From Burkholderiales bacterium (GTDB lineage: Bacteria > Pseudomonadota > Gammaproteobacteria > Burkholderiales > JAHFRG01), in contig DATIXX010000041.1 in NCBI GenBank assembly GCA_035518095.1, positions 120,415 through 184,414 of the forward strand: a stretch of DNA of 64,000 nt, given 5' to 3'. Both the position numbers and the translations under genes were made by a program. The notes beneath the pieces are model-generated. The model was not told the DNA's origin. It did no database searches and saw only the letters and a list, made by a program, of their open reading frames with translations. Each line of letters starts with the position of its first letter. Within the stretch, counting starts at the first letter, position 1. Positions 35,973-44,964 of this stretch are shown piece by piece.

Positions 35973-37301
35973 TTAATTTACAACAACATCGCCGCGCAGC
36001 GAATGACGCAGTGCCGCGGTGATGGTGACATCCGCAAAACTTCCGATCAAGCTGTGCTGACCCGCAAAATTGACCACACGGTTATTCTCAGTGCGGCCGG
36101 ACAACTCATGCTGATTTTTCTTCGAGTGCCCATCGACCAGCACACGCTGCGTCGTGCCGACCATGCTGCGGCTATTCGCCTGTGCCAAGGCCTCAATTTT
36201 TTCCTGCAAACGCGCCAAGCGCGCAAGCTTTGTTTCCTCCGCCACCTGCTCCGGCAATTCTGCTGCCGGCGTACCGGGACGCGGGCTGTAGGCAAAGCTG
36301 AAACTGGAATCAAAACCCACTTCATCCACCAGCTTCAAAGTGGCGGTGAAGTCGTCTTCGGTCTCGCCGGGAAAACCCACAATGAAATCCGATGATAGAG
36401 AAATCTGCGGGCGCACTTTGCGCAGTCTGCGGACGATGGATTTGTATTCGAGCACCGTGTAGCCGCGCTTCATTGCCGCGAGGATGCGATCTGATCCGGT
36501 TTGCACCGGCAGATGCACGTGACTCGCCAGCTTGGCAATCCTGCCGTAGGCGTGGATCAGCCGTTGGGTGAATTCCAGCGGGTGCGAGGTGGTATAGCGC
36601 AGGCGTTCGATTCCCGGGATTTCAGCGAGATATTCCAGCAGAAGCGCTAAATCGGCGATTTCACCGTCGCTCATCATACCGCGGTACGCATTTACATTCT
36701 GCCCTAAGAGCGTGATTTCTTTAACACCGTGCACAGCCAGCTCCGCCACTTCCGCAAGCACGTCGTCAAACGGACGCGATACTTCTTCGCCGCGAGTGTA
36801 GGGCACGACACAGAAACTGCAATATTTACTGCAACCTTCCATAATGGAAACAAAAGCGCGTGGCCCCTCAGTCCTGGCGGCCGGCAAATGATCAAATTTC
36901 TCGATTTCAGGAAACGAAATGTCGATCTGCGGCTTGCCGGTCAAGCGCCGTTCGTCCAGCAACCGCGGAAGGCGGTGCAACGTCTGAGGGCCGAACACCA
37001 CATCCACATAGGGCGCGCGTCTGACGATTGCAGCGCCCTCCTGGCTAGCAACACAGCCGCCGACCCCGATCAGCAGTTCCGGATTGCGCTGTTTAAGATG
37101 CTTCCAGCGCCCCAGGTAGTGAAACACCTTTTCCTGCGCCTTTTCGCGCACTGAGCACGTATTAAGAAGAATCACATCCGCATTTTCCGGTTGCGGGGTT
37201 GTTTCCAGGCCTTGCGTTGCAAGCAGTATCTCCGCCATTTTCGCGGAGTCATACTCGTTCATCTGGCAGCCGAAGGTTTTGATATAAAGTTTTTTTGCCA
37301 C
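35973..37301 (-). CDS. miaB: tRNA-2-methylthio-N6-dimethylallyladenosine synthase
   Basis: MiaB methylthiolates i6A37 in tRNAs using two 4Fe-4S clusters. The 442-residue protein (GTG start) has the UPF0004 domain with cysteines in [24 protein letters not shown] and [11 protein letters not shown]. The radical SAM cluster site is [17 protein letters not shown] (CxxxCxxC). [16 protein letters not shown] and a C-terminal TRAM domain complete it. It begins a run of tRNA and ribosome genes on the minus strand. Confidence 0.96.
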   Translation of the reverse strand: MAKKLYIKTFGCQMNEYDSAKMAEILLATQGLETTPQPENADVILLNTCSVREKAQEKVFHYLGRWKHLKQRNPELLIGVGGCVASQEGAAIVRRAPYVDVVFGPQTLHRLPRLLDERRLTGKPQIDISFPEIEKFDHLPAARTEGPRAFVSIMEGCSKYCSFCVVPYTRGEEVSRPFDDVLAEVAELAVHGVKEITLLGQNVNAYRGMMSDGEIADLALLLEYLAEIPGIERLRYTTSHPLEFTQRLIHAYGRIAKLASHVHLPVQTGSDRILAAMKRGYTVLEYKSIVRRLRKVRPQISLSSDFIVGFPGETEDDFTATLKLVDEVGFDSSFSFAYSPRPGTPAAELPEQVAEETKLARLARLQEKIEALAQANSRSMVGTTQRVLVDGHSKKNQHELSGRTENNRVVNFAGQHSLIGSFADVTITAALRHSLRGDVVVN

Positions 37302-37310
37302 GCCGTTGCC

Positions 37311-37634
37311 TTATTTATTCAAATTCGCGACTTCTTCGGGCGTCAATATCCACATCTCGTGAAGATCTCCGTTACTGTCGACGCTATAAAGCACGGTGGC
37401 TTTACGCGGCAGGTAATTGGGTAAAATGATGCGGTTATTTTGATCGAAAATCAGCGAGCCCGGAGCAAGATGAAGCTTTTTGTCTCCAATAATCACATAG
37501 GGATAGCTGCTCGCGGTAAGTTCGCCCAAAACACCGTTCTGAGGCAGGAGGCGTCCGGCTAAAGCGCAAAGCTGGAATGCAAGCAATAAAGCTGCGCCAA
37601 GCAAGATTCTATAGAACGCTCGTTTTGCTATCAA
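37311..37634 (-). CDS. Small exported protein of unknown function
   Basis: The 107-residue product (TTG start) has a signal peptide or anchor (YRILLGAALLLAFQLCALAG, about residues 8-27). A short beta-rich domain follows with YVIIGDKKLHLAPGSLIFDQNNRIILPNYLPRKATVLYSVDSNGDLHEMWILTPEE. It resembles small periplasmic proteins of betaproteobacteria; I cannot name the family. It sits between miaB and a tRNA on the same strand. Confidence 0.72.
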   Translation of the reverse strand: MIAKRAFYRILLGAALLLAFQLCALAGRLLPQNGVLGELTASSYPYVIIGDKKLHLAPGSLIFDQNNRIILPNYLPRKATVLYSVDSNGDLHEMWILTPEEVANLNK

Positions 37635-37677
37635 TCGGACCGAACTTTCAGTGCCAAAGGCATTGATTCATGGTAAT

Positions 37678-37753
37678 TGGTGGCGAATCAGGGATTTGAA
37701 CCCCGGACCAAAGGATTATGATTCCTCTGCTCTAACCACTGAGCTAATTCGCC
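37678..37753 (-). tRNA. tRNA with anticodon CAT (Met or Ile2)
   Basis: The 76-base cloverleaf starts GGCGAAT and ends ATTCGCC-A-CCA, with the CCA tail encoded. The D arm holds AGCTCAGTGGTTAGAGC, the anticodon stem is GAGGA/TCCTT with loop ATCATAA, and the T arm reads CGGGGTTCAAATCCCTG. The CAT anticodon could be elongator Met or Ile2 that TilS lysidinylates. AGTGGTTAGAGCAG and TTGGTC resemble E. coli ileX, so Ile2 is plausible, but base determinants were not resolved. Confidence 0.92.
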
Positions 37754-37768
37754 AGACTGAAACCAAGT

Positions 37769-37798
37769 ATTTTCTTAGTCCGGGTTGCAATTTGTCAA
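37769..37798 (-). promoter_or_regulatory. Likely tRNA promoter
   Basis: On the minus strand, a consensus -35 TTGACA lies at 37798-37793. A weak -10 (TAAGAA or AAAATA) lies 15-18 bases on, at about 37777-37769, leaving about 15-20 bases to the tRNA start at 37753. The exact -10 is uncertain. Confidence 0.5.
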
Positions 37799-37932
37799 GA
37801 TTAATAAAGGCTTGTGAAACGTCGGTGAATCCAAGAGCGTTGCGTTAGTGAACCCAAGAGCGCTGCGGAGACTCATGATAACATGCAGTTTGACCTTATA
37901 TATATAGCGTCTGACTTCGGAGGCGAAACTCT

Positions 37933-39087
37933 TTGTTCGATGTAGTTATTGCGGGCGCTGGCTTGGTAGGCGCGAGCTTCGCGTTATCTTTAAAGAATAG
38001 CGGCCTGCGACTCGCGCTGCTTGAAACGCACGAACCCGCTTGCGGCGACCAGCCCGACTGGGATAACCGGATTTATGCGTTGAGTCCCGGAACGGCCGCA
38101 TTTCTTGGTGATTGCGGGGTGTGGCCGCTCCTCGACCACGCCCGGATTACGCCGATAACCGAAATGCGGGTGTATGGAGATGACGGATCGTCGCGACTTG
38201 ACTTCAGTGCTTATGATTGTGGCTTGCCCGAACTTGCCTTCACCGCGGAAAACCGACTGTTGCAACAGGTGATGTGGCGGCAGCTCGGGTCCCAGCAAAA
38301 TTTAACTCTGATGTGTCCCAGAGATTATGAAGCGGTCGAATGGGGAGCCGGACAGGTTTCGCTGCGCCTTAAAGATGGATCGCGCATAGATTCAAAACTT
38401 CTGGTGGGCGCCGATGGCGGCGATTCCTTGGTGCGCGAGCAAGCCGGCATAAACGCAACGCTGCACCCATATCGACAGCTCGCCGTGGTAGCAAATTTTG
38501 AGGCTGAAAAACCACATCGTAATGTGGCCTCACAATGGTTCCGGCAGGACGGAGTGCTGGCCTATCTACCCCTCGCCGATAAACGCATTTCAATCGTATG
38601 GTCTACCGGCGAAGAACATGCACAAAGGCTGCTGGCAATGAAACAAGAACAATTCTGCGATGAGGTCGCGCAAGCCGGAGGCCGCATACTGGGTGATCTG
38701 CACGTCATCACGCCACGCGCCGGATTCCCGCTGAAGTTGCTGCGAGTCGAGCGCCTGGTCAGCCCTCGCGTGGCACTGATTGGAGATGCAGCCCATGTTG
38801 TGCATCCGCTTGCCGGTCAGGGCGTCAATCTCGGTTTTCAGGACGCGCGCGTGCTGGGCGAAACGCTATTGCACCGCGGCGCGCAACCGGATTGCGGCGA
38901 CTACCATTTGCTGCGGCGTTATCAACGGGCGCGACGAGAGGATATCCTGGCAATGCAGCTCACCACGCACGGGCTACAGCGCCTTTTTAGCAATCCTTGG
39001 CTCTCCGGCTTGCGCAATTTCGGCTTGAGGCTGACCAACGGCGCGCCAAAAATAAAAGGCGTTTTAGTGCAACGTGCCTTGAATTAG
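37933..39087 (+). CDS. UbiH/UbiF/VisC-family FAD-dependent hydroxylase
   Basis: The 384-residue flavoprotein hydroxylates the aromatic ring of a ubiquinone precursor by family. It has the FAD motif VVIAGAGLVGASFALSL (residues about 4-20), LLVGADGGDSLVREQ and VALIGDAAHVVHPLAGQGVNLGFQDARVL, the second FAD/NAD motif. The TTG start at 37933 follows a GGAGG-like TCGGAGGCG. Ring position (UbiI, UbiH or UbiF-like) cannot be told from this sequence alone. dsbC follows directly. Confidence 0.88.
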   Translation: MFDVVIAGAGLVGASFALSLKNSGLRLALLETHEPACGDQPDWDNRIYALSPGTAAFLGDCGVWPLLDHARITPITEMRVYGDDGSSRLDFSAYDCGLPELAFTAENRLLQQVMWRQLGSQQNLTLMCPRDYEAVEWGAGQVSLRLKDGSRIDSKLLVGADGGDSLVREQAGINATLHPYRQLAVVANFEAEKPHRNVASQWFRQDGVLAYLPLADKRISIVWSTGEEHAQRLLAMKQEQFCDEVAQAGGRILGDLHVITPRAGFPLKLLRVERLVSPRVALIGDAAHVVHPLAGQGVNLGFQDARVLGETLLHRGAQPDCGDYHLLRRYQRARREDILAMQLTTHGLQRLFSNPWLSGLRNFGLRLTNGAPKIKGVLVQRALN

Positions 39088-39126
39088 ATGGTCGAATTGC
39101 TTAAGCTCCGTTCTACAGAACCTATC

Positions 39127-39855
39127 ATGCTGAATATGCGAATGTTGCGGAAAACCTGCGTGCTGCTCGCGCTGCTATGTTTTGCCGGTACAGCAGCGGC
39201 TGATGAGACGTCAGTAAGGAAGGCAGTGCAGGATAAATTTCCGCAATCCAAAATCGAGAGCGTGACGAAGACGCCTTACTTTGGCCTTTACGAAGTGTAC
39301 ATCGACAAGGAGCTGTTCTACACCGACGATAAACTCGATTATTTCATCCTCGGCAGCATATACGATGGGAAAACCCTCGAAAACCTGTCAGCAGAACGCA
39401 TGAGAAAGCTCAACGCAATCAAGTTTGATTCGCTGCCACTGGACATGGCCATCAAGATTGTAAAAGGGAACGGCAAGCGCAAGCTCGCGATTTTTTCGGA
39501 CCCTTTATGCCCTTTTTGCCAAAGGCTGGAACACAGCATGACAAATGTCACCGACGTGACTATTTACACTTTCCTCTATCCGATTGAATCCCTGCATCCG
39601 GGTGCGACGCAAAAAGCCAAGGCGATCTGGTGCTCGCAAGATCGCGTCAAGGCCTGGAACGATTTCATGCTGAAACGCGTCGGGCCCGATGCTCAGCCGA
39701 ACTGCGACACGCCAGTGGAGAAAATCGTGGAATATGGGCAAAGCAAGGGTTTTAAAGGCACACCGACTCTGATATTTGCTGATGGCGAAGTAATTCCGGG
39801 CGCAGTTCCCGCCGCGCAGTTGGAGCAGATGCTGAATCATTTCAGTGCAGATTAA
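39127..39855 (+). CDS. dsbC: Thiol:disulfide interchange protein DsbC
   Basis: DsbC isomerises wrong disulfides in the periplasm. The frame starts at 39088, immediately after the preceding stop. The ATG at 39127 gives a cleaner signal peptide (KTCVLLALLCFAGTAAA), 242 residues. The dimerisation domain (SVRKAVQDKFPQSKIESVTKTPYFGLYEVYI) is followed by the thioredoxin-like domain with active-site CPFC in FSDPLCPFCQRL and the cis-proline region FKGTPTLIFADG. DsbC needs DsbD for reduction; none is in this window. Confidence 0.92.
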   Translation: MLNMRMLRKTCVLLALLCFAGTAAADETSVRKAVQDKFPQSKIESVTKTPYFGLYEVYIDKELFYTDDKLDYFILGSIYDGKTLENLSAERMRKLNAIKFDSLPLDMAIKIVKGNGKRKLAIFSDPLCPFCQRLEHSMTNVTDVTIYTFLYPIESLHPGATQKAKAIWCSQDRVKAWNDFMLKRVGPDAQPNCDTPVEKIVEYGQSKGFKGTPTLIFADGEVIPGAVPAAQLEQMLNHFSAD

Positions 39856-39860
39856 GCTGG

Positions 39861-41039
39861 CTAATTGGGTTTGAGGTCGTAGTCCTTCGGCAGCAAAACC
39901 CACATCCTGCCAGGTTGTTTCATTTTACCCGCCTGATTAGCGGCGTCTTCCCCAAAACCCCAGAAAAAATCAGCGCGCACGCCGCCGTTAATGGCACCGC
40001 CTCTGTCCTGTGCCATCATCAAGCGGTTTAACGGCTTATCACTGTTAGGCCAGGTGGTGGCAAGGTAAACCGGCGAACCTTGCGGGATTGCACGCGGGTC
40101 GATTGCCAAGCTGCGCCCTGCCGTGAGCGGTACGCCCAAGGAGCCGATCGGCCCGGGCAGATCGTTCGGCAATATCCTGAAAAACACATAACTGGGATTC
40201 TCGTTTAAAAGCATGGTCAGTCGCTCCGGGTTTTGGATAGCCCAGTTTTTGATTCCCTGCATCGAGGCCTTTTCCAGCGGCAGTTCGCCGCGCTCCACCA
40301 ACATTCTGCCGATGGATTTATAGGGATAGCCGTTTTGCTCCGCGTAACCTATATGAAGGGTTTCTCCCGTATCCAGCTTAATCCGGCCCGATCCTTGGAT
40401 TTGCAGAAAGAACAGTTCTACCGGGTCATCCACCCATAGCAGTTCGCGTCCTTTAAGCGCCGGCTCGCCTTCCTCGATTTCAGCGCGGCTGTAATATGGA
40501 ACTACTTTTTTCCCGACGATCCGGCCACGCAGGCGCAGGTTTTTGAGTTCCGGGTAGACATCGCTCATGTCCACTACCAGCAAGTCGTCTGGCACACCGT
40601 AAATTGGATATCGGAATCGTTTCGACGGCGTCCGGCTCCCATGCAGCAGCGGCTCGTAATAGCCGGTAACCAAACCTTGGTCGCTGCCATCGGCGTTTAC
40701 CACTTGGTAAGGGGTGAAATTCGTTTCGAAAAAGAGGCGCAGGCTTTGGTTATCCTTGTGTTCGTAAAATTCTGCGGTCAAGCACACCGGCTGCCAAGGC
40801 GTCTGGTTTACCAGCACGCTGCAGCTTTGCAGAAACGCATCCCAACTTTGCGCCAGATTGTCGTCCGTCCAGCCGGGCATTGCATCCCAACTGCTCGCCT
40901 CAAGCTTGGGAGCAGGCGGTATAGGAGGTATAACGGCGGCTGGAGGAACGACAACCGGTGGCGGGGGTTTTTGCAAAGTGGTACACGCGGTCAGCATTAC
41001 TCCTGCTGCGAGCAGACAAATTCCTATTTGGCGTTGCAT
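39861..41039 (-). CDS. mltA: Membrane-bound lytic murein transglycosylase A
   Basis: MltA cleaves glycan strands from the outer-membrane inner leaflet. The 392-residue lipoprotein has a signal ending in a LTAC lipobox (residues 16-19) and a Pro-rich linker. The MltA domain includes VTGYYEPLLHGSRTP, FFLQIQGSGRI and the C-terminal 3D-type domain (MMAQDRGGAINGGVRADFFWGFGEDAANQAG) with the catalytic Asp. Convergent with dsbC, 5 bp apart. Confidence 0.94.
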   Translation of the reverse strand: MQRQIGICLLAAGVMLTACTTLQKPPPPVVVPPAAVIPPIPPAPKLEASSWDAMPGWTDDNLAQSWDAFLQSCSVLVNQTPWQPVCLTAEFYEHKDNQSLRLFFETNFTPYQVVNADGSDQGLVTGYYEPLLHGSRTPSKRFRYPIYGVPDDLLVVDMSDVYPELKNLRLRGRIVGKKVVPYYSRAEIEEGEPALKGRELLWVDDPVELFFLQIQGSGRIKLDTGETLHIGYAEQNGYPYKSIGRMLVERGELPLEKASMQGIKNWAIQNPERLTMLLNENPSYVFFRILPNDLPGPIGSLGVPLTAGRSLAIDPRAIPQGSPVYLATTWPNSDKPLNRLMMAQDRGGAINGGVRADFFWGFGEDAANQAGKMKQPGRMWVLLPKDYDLKPN

Positions 41040-41303
41040 CAGTTTGTTGGTTGAAGTAATAAGCTAACTTTAATGAAGTATAACAAATGATAAATAGACC
41101 GGTTGCTATTAGAGGCGGGTACACCGCTTCTAGTTCTTATTCTTATCCTATAGTGGACTTGGCCGGGCGGAGGCAGCAAGGACGACGAGCGTTAATCCGG
41201 CGATCGGCTTTGCTGGCGGCGTTCGTTATTTTTTCGCAACGCGCCCGGTTACCGCGTCGTGGAACGGCGCGAGCAGCGTGAAGCCGTACCGTAGCAATAC
41301 GAA

Positions 41304-41687
41304 TTAATGCAAGACGCGTGGAATACTCAATGCGAATTCGGGAATGGGTGCATTAAAGCTTACGCCGTCCTCGGCGACCATTTGGTAACTCCCGCTCATC
41401 GTCCCGACCTGAGTGGCGATAGCTGCACCGCTGGTGTATTCGAAACTCTCGTTGGGCTTCAAAAACGGCTGCTCGCCGACGACGCCAAGTCCACGCACTT
41501 CCTGTATCCGGTTTTCCGAGTCAGTGATGATCCAGTGTCTGCTGATAAGTTGCGCTCCAACGTTGCCGGTATTGGTGATCGTGATGGTGTAAGCGAAAAC
41601 AAATCGCCCGTTCTCAACGTCGGATTGTTCCGGAATGAAATTAGTACGCGCGGAAACTGTGATTTCGTATTTTTTGCTGTTTCCCAT
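41304..41687 (-). CDS. apaG: ApaG domain protein
   Basis: The 127-residue beta-sandwich protein is the ApaG family (Co2+/Mg2+ tolerance by name; role poorly known). It has FVFAYTITITNTGNVGAQLISRHWIITDSENRIQEVRGLGVVGEQPFLKPNESFEYTSGAAIATQVGTMSGSYQM, the full signature. It is divergent from rpe, with which it is usually neighbour in betaproteobacteria. Confidence 0.94.
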   Translation of the reverse strand: MGNSKKYEITVSARTNFIPEQSDVENGRFVFAYTITITNTGNVGAQLISRHWIITDSENRIQEVRGLGVVGEQPFLKPNESFEYTSGAAIATQVGTMSGSYQMVAEDGVSFNAPIPEFALSIPRVLH

Positions 41688-41783
41688 GCGACCATTTTAT
41701 GCCAAGTGACAGGAAGAAACTACCTGTATGAGCCTATGGATAAGAGGTAAAATGCATTTTTGGCTTGGCGCACGACAGGTTAC

Positions 41784-42443
41784 ATGTATCGAATCGCTCC
41801 CAGCATACTTTCCGCGAACTTCGCGAACCTTGGCGAAGAAGTAATTAGCGTGATTGCTGCCGGAGCCGACCTGATTCATTTCGATGTGATGGACAATCAT
41901 TATGTACCGAATCTTACCATTGGGCCGCTGGTGTGCGAGGCGCTGCGCCCGCTTACCACGGTGCCTATTGACGCGCACCTGATGATTAAGCCCGTAGACC
42001 GCATCATTCCCGATTTCGCCAAGGCGGGGGCCGACATAATTTCCTTCCATCCGGAAGCCACCGAACACATTGACCGCACCATCGGGTTTATCAAGGAACA
42101 TGGGTGCAAAGCGGGACTGGTATTCAACCCAGCAACGCCCCTGGATTACCTTGACTACGTGCTGGACAAGCTTGATCTGGTGCTCATCATGTCGGTGAAC
42201 CCAGGCTTTGGCGGGCAGAAGTTTATCCCTGAGGCGCTCAAAAAGCTGCAACGCGTGAGGAGGATGATCGATGAAAGCAAGCGCGATATCTGGCTGGAAG
42301 TGGATGGTGGGGTAAAAGTGAACAACATCGCGCAAATCGCGCGCGCCGGCGCAGATACCTTTGTTTCGGGTTCGGGCATATTCGGGGCCAAGGATTACCA
42401 GGCTACCATCGGCGCGATGCGCGCGGAGCTTGCCAAGATTTGA
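41784..42443 (+). CDS. rpe: Ribulose-phosphate 3-epimerase
   Basis: Rpe interconverts ribulose-5-P and xylulose-5-P. The frame extends back to 41760, but the ATG at 41784 ([20 protein letters not shown]) is the family start, giving 219 residues. Catalytic and metal residues are in [55 protein letters not shown] and [12 protein letters not shown]. gph follows 52 bp later; the pair links pentose phosphate and phosphoglycolate metabolism. Confidence 0.96.
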   Translation: MYRIAPSILSANFANLGEEVISVIAAGADLIHFDVMDNHYVPNLTIGPLVCEALRPLTTVPIDAHLMIKPVDRIIPDFAKAGADIISFHPEATEHIDRTIGFIKEHGCKAGLVFNPATPLDYLDYVLDKLDLVLIMSVNPGFGGQKFIPEALKKLQRVRRMIDESKRDIWLEVDGGVKVNNIAQIARAGADTFVSGSGIFGAKDYQATIGAMRAELAKI

Positions 42444-42495
42444 GTAGTGCAGAAATGAAGTATTCCCGCGAGGCTCAAGCGTCAAGGATTTCCCG

Positions 42496-43179
42496 TTGCT
42501 GGTGAAAGCGGTGGCGTTCGATCTCGACGGCACGCTTCTTGAAACCGCTGCCGACCTGGCTGCTGCGGCGAACGCCATGTTGCGCGAGCTCGAACTTCCG
42601 GTACTGGGCGAAAATAAAATAAAAGGCTTTATCGGCGGTGGAATCACCAATTTGGTGAAACGCACGCTCGCGGCAAGTCTTGCGGATGAACCCGACTTGC
42701 AAGTTCTCGAACGTGCGGTCCCGATTTACGAAAAACATTACGCAACGGGAATGCTTAATCACACACGCCCGTTTCCGGGGGTAATGGAAGGCCTCAAAAC
42801 GATGCGCGCACTAGGCCTGCATCTGACTTGCGTGACCAACAAAGCCGAGCGTTTCGCATGGCCGCTTCTGCGCGCGACCGGGCTTTTGGATTTTTTCGAT
42901 CTGCTGATTTGCGGCGACAGCTTGCCGAAGAAAAAACCCGATCCGCTGCCGTTGCAGCACGCGTGCAAGTATTTTGGGATCGAGCCCGCGGAGCTGCTAT
43001 TAATCGGTGACTCGTCACTTGACATGCAAGCCGCGCGTGCTGCGGGGTGCCGCATCTTTTGTGTGCCCTACGGCTATAACCAGGGTCTGGGCGTGCATGA
43101 ACTGGATTGTGATGCTATAGTAGCGACCCTGCACGAAGCCGCAAAACTGTTACAAACAGAACCCTGGATCAAGACGTGA
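42496..43179 (+). CDS. gph: Phosphoglycolate phosphatase
   Basis: Gph dephosphorylates 2-phosphoglycolate. The 227-residue HAD protein has FDLDGTLLETAADLAAAANAML (nucleophile Asp), CVTNKAERFAWPLL, and KKKPDPLPLQHACKYFGI with LIGDSSLDMQAARAAGC. TTG 42496 is chosen as start; GTG 42502 is possible. Its TGA overlaps the GTG of a Trp-rich leader frame before trpE. The rpe-gph-trpE order is standard in many proteobacteria. Confidence 0.94.
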   Translation: MLVKAVAFDLDGTLLETAADLAAAANAMLRELELPVLGENKIKGFIGGGITNLVKRTLAASLADEPDLQVLERAVPIYEKHYATGMLNHTRPFPGVMEGLKTMRALGLHLTCVTNKAERFAWPLLRATGLLDFFDLLICGDSLPKKKPDPLPLQHACKYFGIEPAELLLIGDSSLDMQAARAAGCRIFCVPYGYNQGLGVHELDCDAIVATLHEAAKLLQTEPWIKT

Positions 43180-43256
43180 ACTTCACGGAAATTAGAAGAT
43201 GGGCGATGGAGACCGCGCGCGCCTGGCGTTCGTGGCGCATTGCTTTGTGGCGCTGA
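43176..43256 (+). CDS. trpL: Putative trp operon leader peptide
   Basis: A 26-codon frame starts at GTG 43176, overlapping the gph stop as GTGA. It contains four TGG codons, at residues 9, 17, 20 and 25 (RRW, RAW, RSW, ALW). An internal in-frame ATG at 43206 gives a 16-residue form with three Trp. Stop is TGA 43254-43256, 48 bp before trpE. Trp is rare, so four codons here, right before trpE, point to attenuation control by charged tRNA-Trp. Expression is inferred. Confidence 0.72.
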   Translation: MNFTEIRRWAMETARAWRSWRIALWR

Positions 43257-43290
43257 AACGCGCTTTTCCATCTTTTCGTTTTTTACTTTT
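43192..43290 (+). promoter_or_regulatory. Candidate trpE transcription attenuator
   Basis: AGAAGATGG (43193-43201), within the leader frame, can pair with CCATCTTTT (about 43267-43275), and two T-runs (TTTTTT) follow before the trpE ribosome binding site. The GC-rich CGCGCGCGCC and CGCGC stretches between them offer competing stems. This is the layout expected of an attenuator, but I have not folded it and the exact 1:2, 2:3 and 3:4 stems remain unassigned. Confidence 0.45.
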
Positions 43291-43304
43291 TTCCGGAGTG
43301 GTTC

Positions 43305-44780
43305 ATGACTGAAACCGAATTCAAGGCCTACACTGCACAGGGTTTCAACCGCGTGCCGCTGGTGCTGGAAACTTTCGCCGATCTCGATACCCCCCTGTCG
43401 GTCTATCTCAAGCTCGCCAATCTGCCGTATTCCTATTTGCTGGAATCCGTGGTCGGCGGCGAACGTTTCGGTCGCTATTCGTTTATCGGACTTGCGGCGG
43501 ATCGCCGTATCGAAGTGCGCGGGAAATTGCTCAGTGAATATCGCGGCGACAAGCTGCTGCAAAAAATCGAATCACCTGACCCGTTGGCGGCGATTCAGGA
43601 CGTGCAAAAACGCATTAAAGCGGCTTGGTTGCCGGGGCTTCCGCGTTTTTGTGGGGGATTGGTCGGCTATTTTGCCTACGATGCCGTGCGCCTTGTCGAG
43701 TCAAAACTCGCGGCAACAGTTAAGCCCGATGCATTGGATACCCCGGACATTCTCTTGTTGTTCTCGGAGCAGCTCGCGGTGGTGGATAATCTCAGCGGTA
43801 AATTGTTTCTGGTCGTGTTTGCCGATCCCGGCGAGAGCGGCGCCTACGCGCGTGGACAGCAGCGCCTGAAGGAACTCCTGCAAGCCTTGCGCCGCCCCGT
43901 GCTAATTCCGGACCAGGTGAACGGCAGACCGGCGCAGGTGCGCACTGAATTCACGGAAGGCGCATTCATGCGGGCGGTGGAGCGCGCCAAACGCTATATA
44001 TACGACGGTGACATCATGCAAGTGGTACTGAGCCAACGCATGAGCCACCCATTCTATGCCTCGCCGCTTTCCCTTTACCGCGCGTTGCGCGCGCTCAATC
44101 CGTCTCCCTACATGTTTTACTTTGACTTGGGCGAGTTTCATGTGGTGGGCGCTTCTCCTGAAATCCTGGTGCGTCTAGAACAGGGCACAGTCACCCTACG
44201 GCCTATTGCGGGCACCCGACCGCGCGGCGAATCGCGCGCCGAAGATGAAAAACTTGCGCAGGAATTGCTCGCCGATCCTAAAGAACGCGCCGAGCACCTC
44301 ATGCTTATGGATCTGGGTCGCAATGACGTCGGGCGGGTGGCGCAGACGGGTACGGTACGCGTTACTGAAAACATGACGATTGAAAACTACTCGCACGTCA
44401 TGCATATCGTCTCCAATGTCGAAGGCAAACTTAAGGCTGGACTCAGTGCGATGGATGTTTTCAAGGCGACTTTTCCTGCAGGTACGGTAACCGGTGCTCC
44501 CAAGGTGCGATCCATGGAAATCATAGACGAGCTGGAGCCCGTCAAGCGTGGCATCTACGCCGGCGCCGTGGGTTACCTTGGTTTTAACGGTGACATGGAC
44601 CTGGCCATTGCCATACGCACCGCTGTTATTAAAAATCAGACTTTATATGTGCAGGCGGGCGCCGGCATCGTTGCCGATTCGGTGCCGGCCAGCGAATGGC
44701 AGGAAACGTGCAATAAGGCCAAGGCGGTATTGCGCGCAGCAGAAATGGCGCAAGCGGGACTGGACAGTAAAATTGATTGA
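43305..44780 (+). CDS. trpE: Anthranilate synthase component I
   Basis: TrpE makes anthranilate from chorismate with ammonia from TrpG. The 491-residue protein has the Trp feedback site LLESVVGGERFGRYSFIG and the chorismate domain: HVVGASPEILVRLEQGTVTLRPIAGTRPRG, EKLAQELLADPKERAEHLMLMDLGRNDVGRVA, TFPAGTVTGAPKVRSMEIIDELEPVKRGIYAGAVGY and ALAIRTAVIKN-like end. ATG 43305 follows CCGGAG. Its partner trpG lies 17.2 kb away, although the two are usually adjacent. Confidence 0.96.
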   Translation: MTETEFKAYTAQGFNRVPLVLETFADLDTPLSVYLKLANLPYSYLLESVVGGERFGRYSFIGLAADRRIEVRGKLLSEYRGDKLLQKIESPDPLAAIQDVQKRIKAAWLPGLPRFCGGLVGYFAYDAVRLVESKLAATVKPDALDTPDILLLFSEQLAVVDNLSGKLFLVVFADPGESGAYARGQQRLKELLQALRRPVLIPDQVNGRPAQVRTEFTEGAFMRAVERAKRYIYDGDIMQVVLSQRMSHPFYASPLSLYRALRALNPSPYMFYFDLGEFHVVGASPEILVRLEQGTVTLRPIAGTRPRGESRAEDEKLAQELLADPKERAEHLMLMDLGRNDVGRVAQTGTVRVTENMTIENYSHVMHIVSNVEGKLKAGLSAMDVFKATFPAGTVTGAPKVRSMEIIDELEPVKRGIYAGAVGYLGFNGDMDLAIAIRTAVIKNQTLYVQAGAGIVADSVPASEWQETCNKAKAVLRAAEMAQAGLDSKID

Positions 44781-44964
44781 AAATGCTGCACCGCGGAGGA
44801 CCTAGTCGAAGCCGGGAGCACCTTTGCCGTGTGCCGCATGTGCGCCAGCCAGAATTTTCGAAACCCGCAACAAGACGTATTCCAGCCGATAGATAATGTT
44901 AGTGCAAGCGCGCGCTGTCGGATTGGACGCAGTCTGGCTTCCAAATCGGCCGTGGACGTGCATT

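Noticed and set aside
41087..41281. 64-codon plus-strand frame between mltA and apaG
   Set aside because: Low similarity to any known protein and no good ribosome binding site; probably chance.
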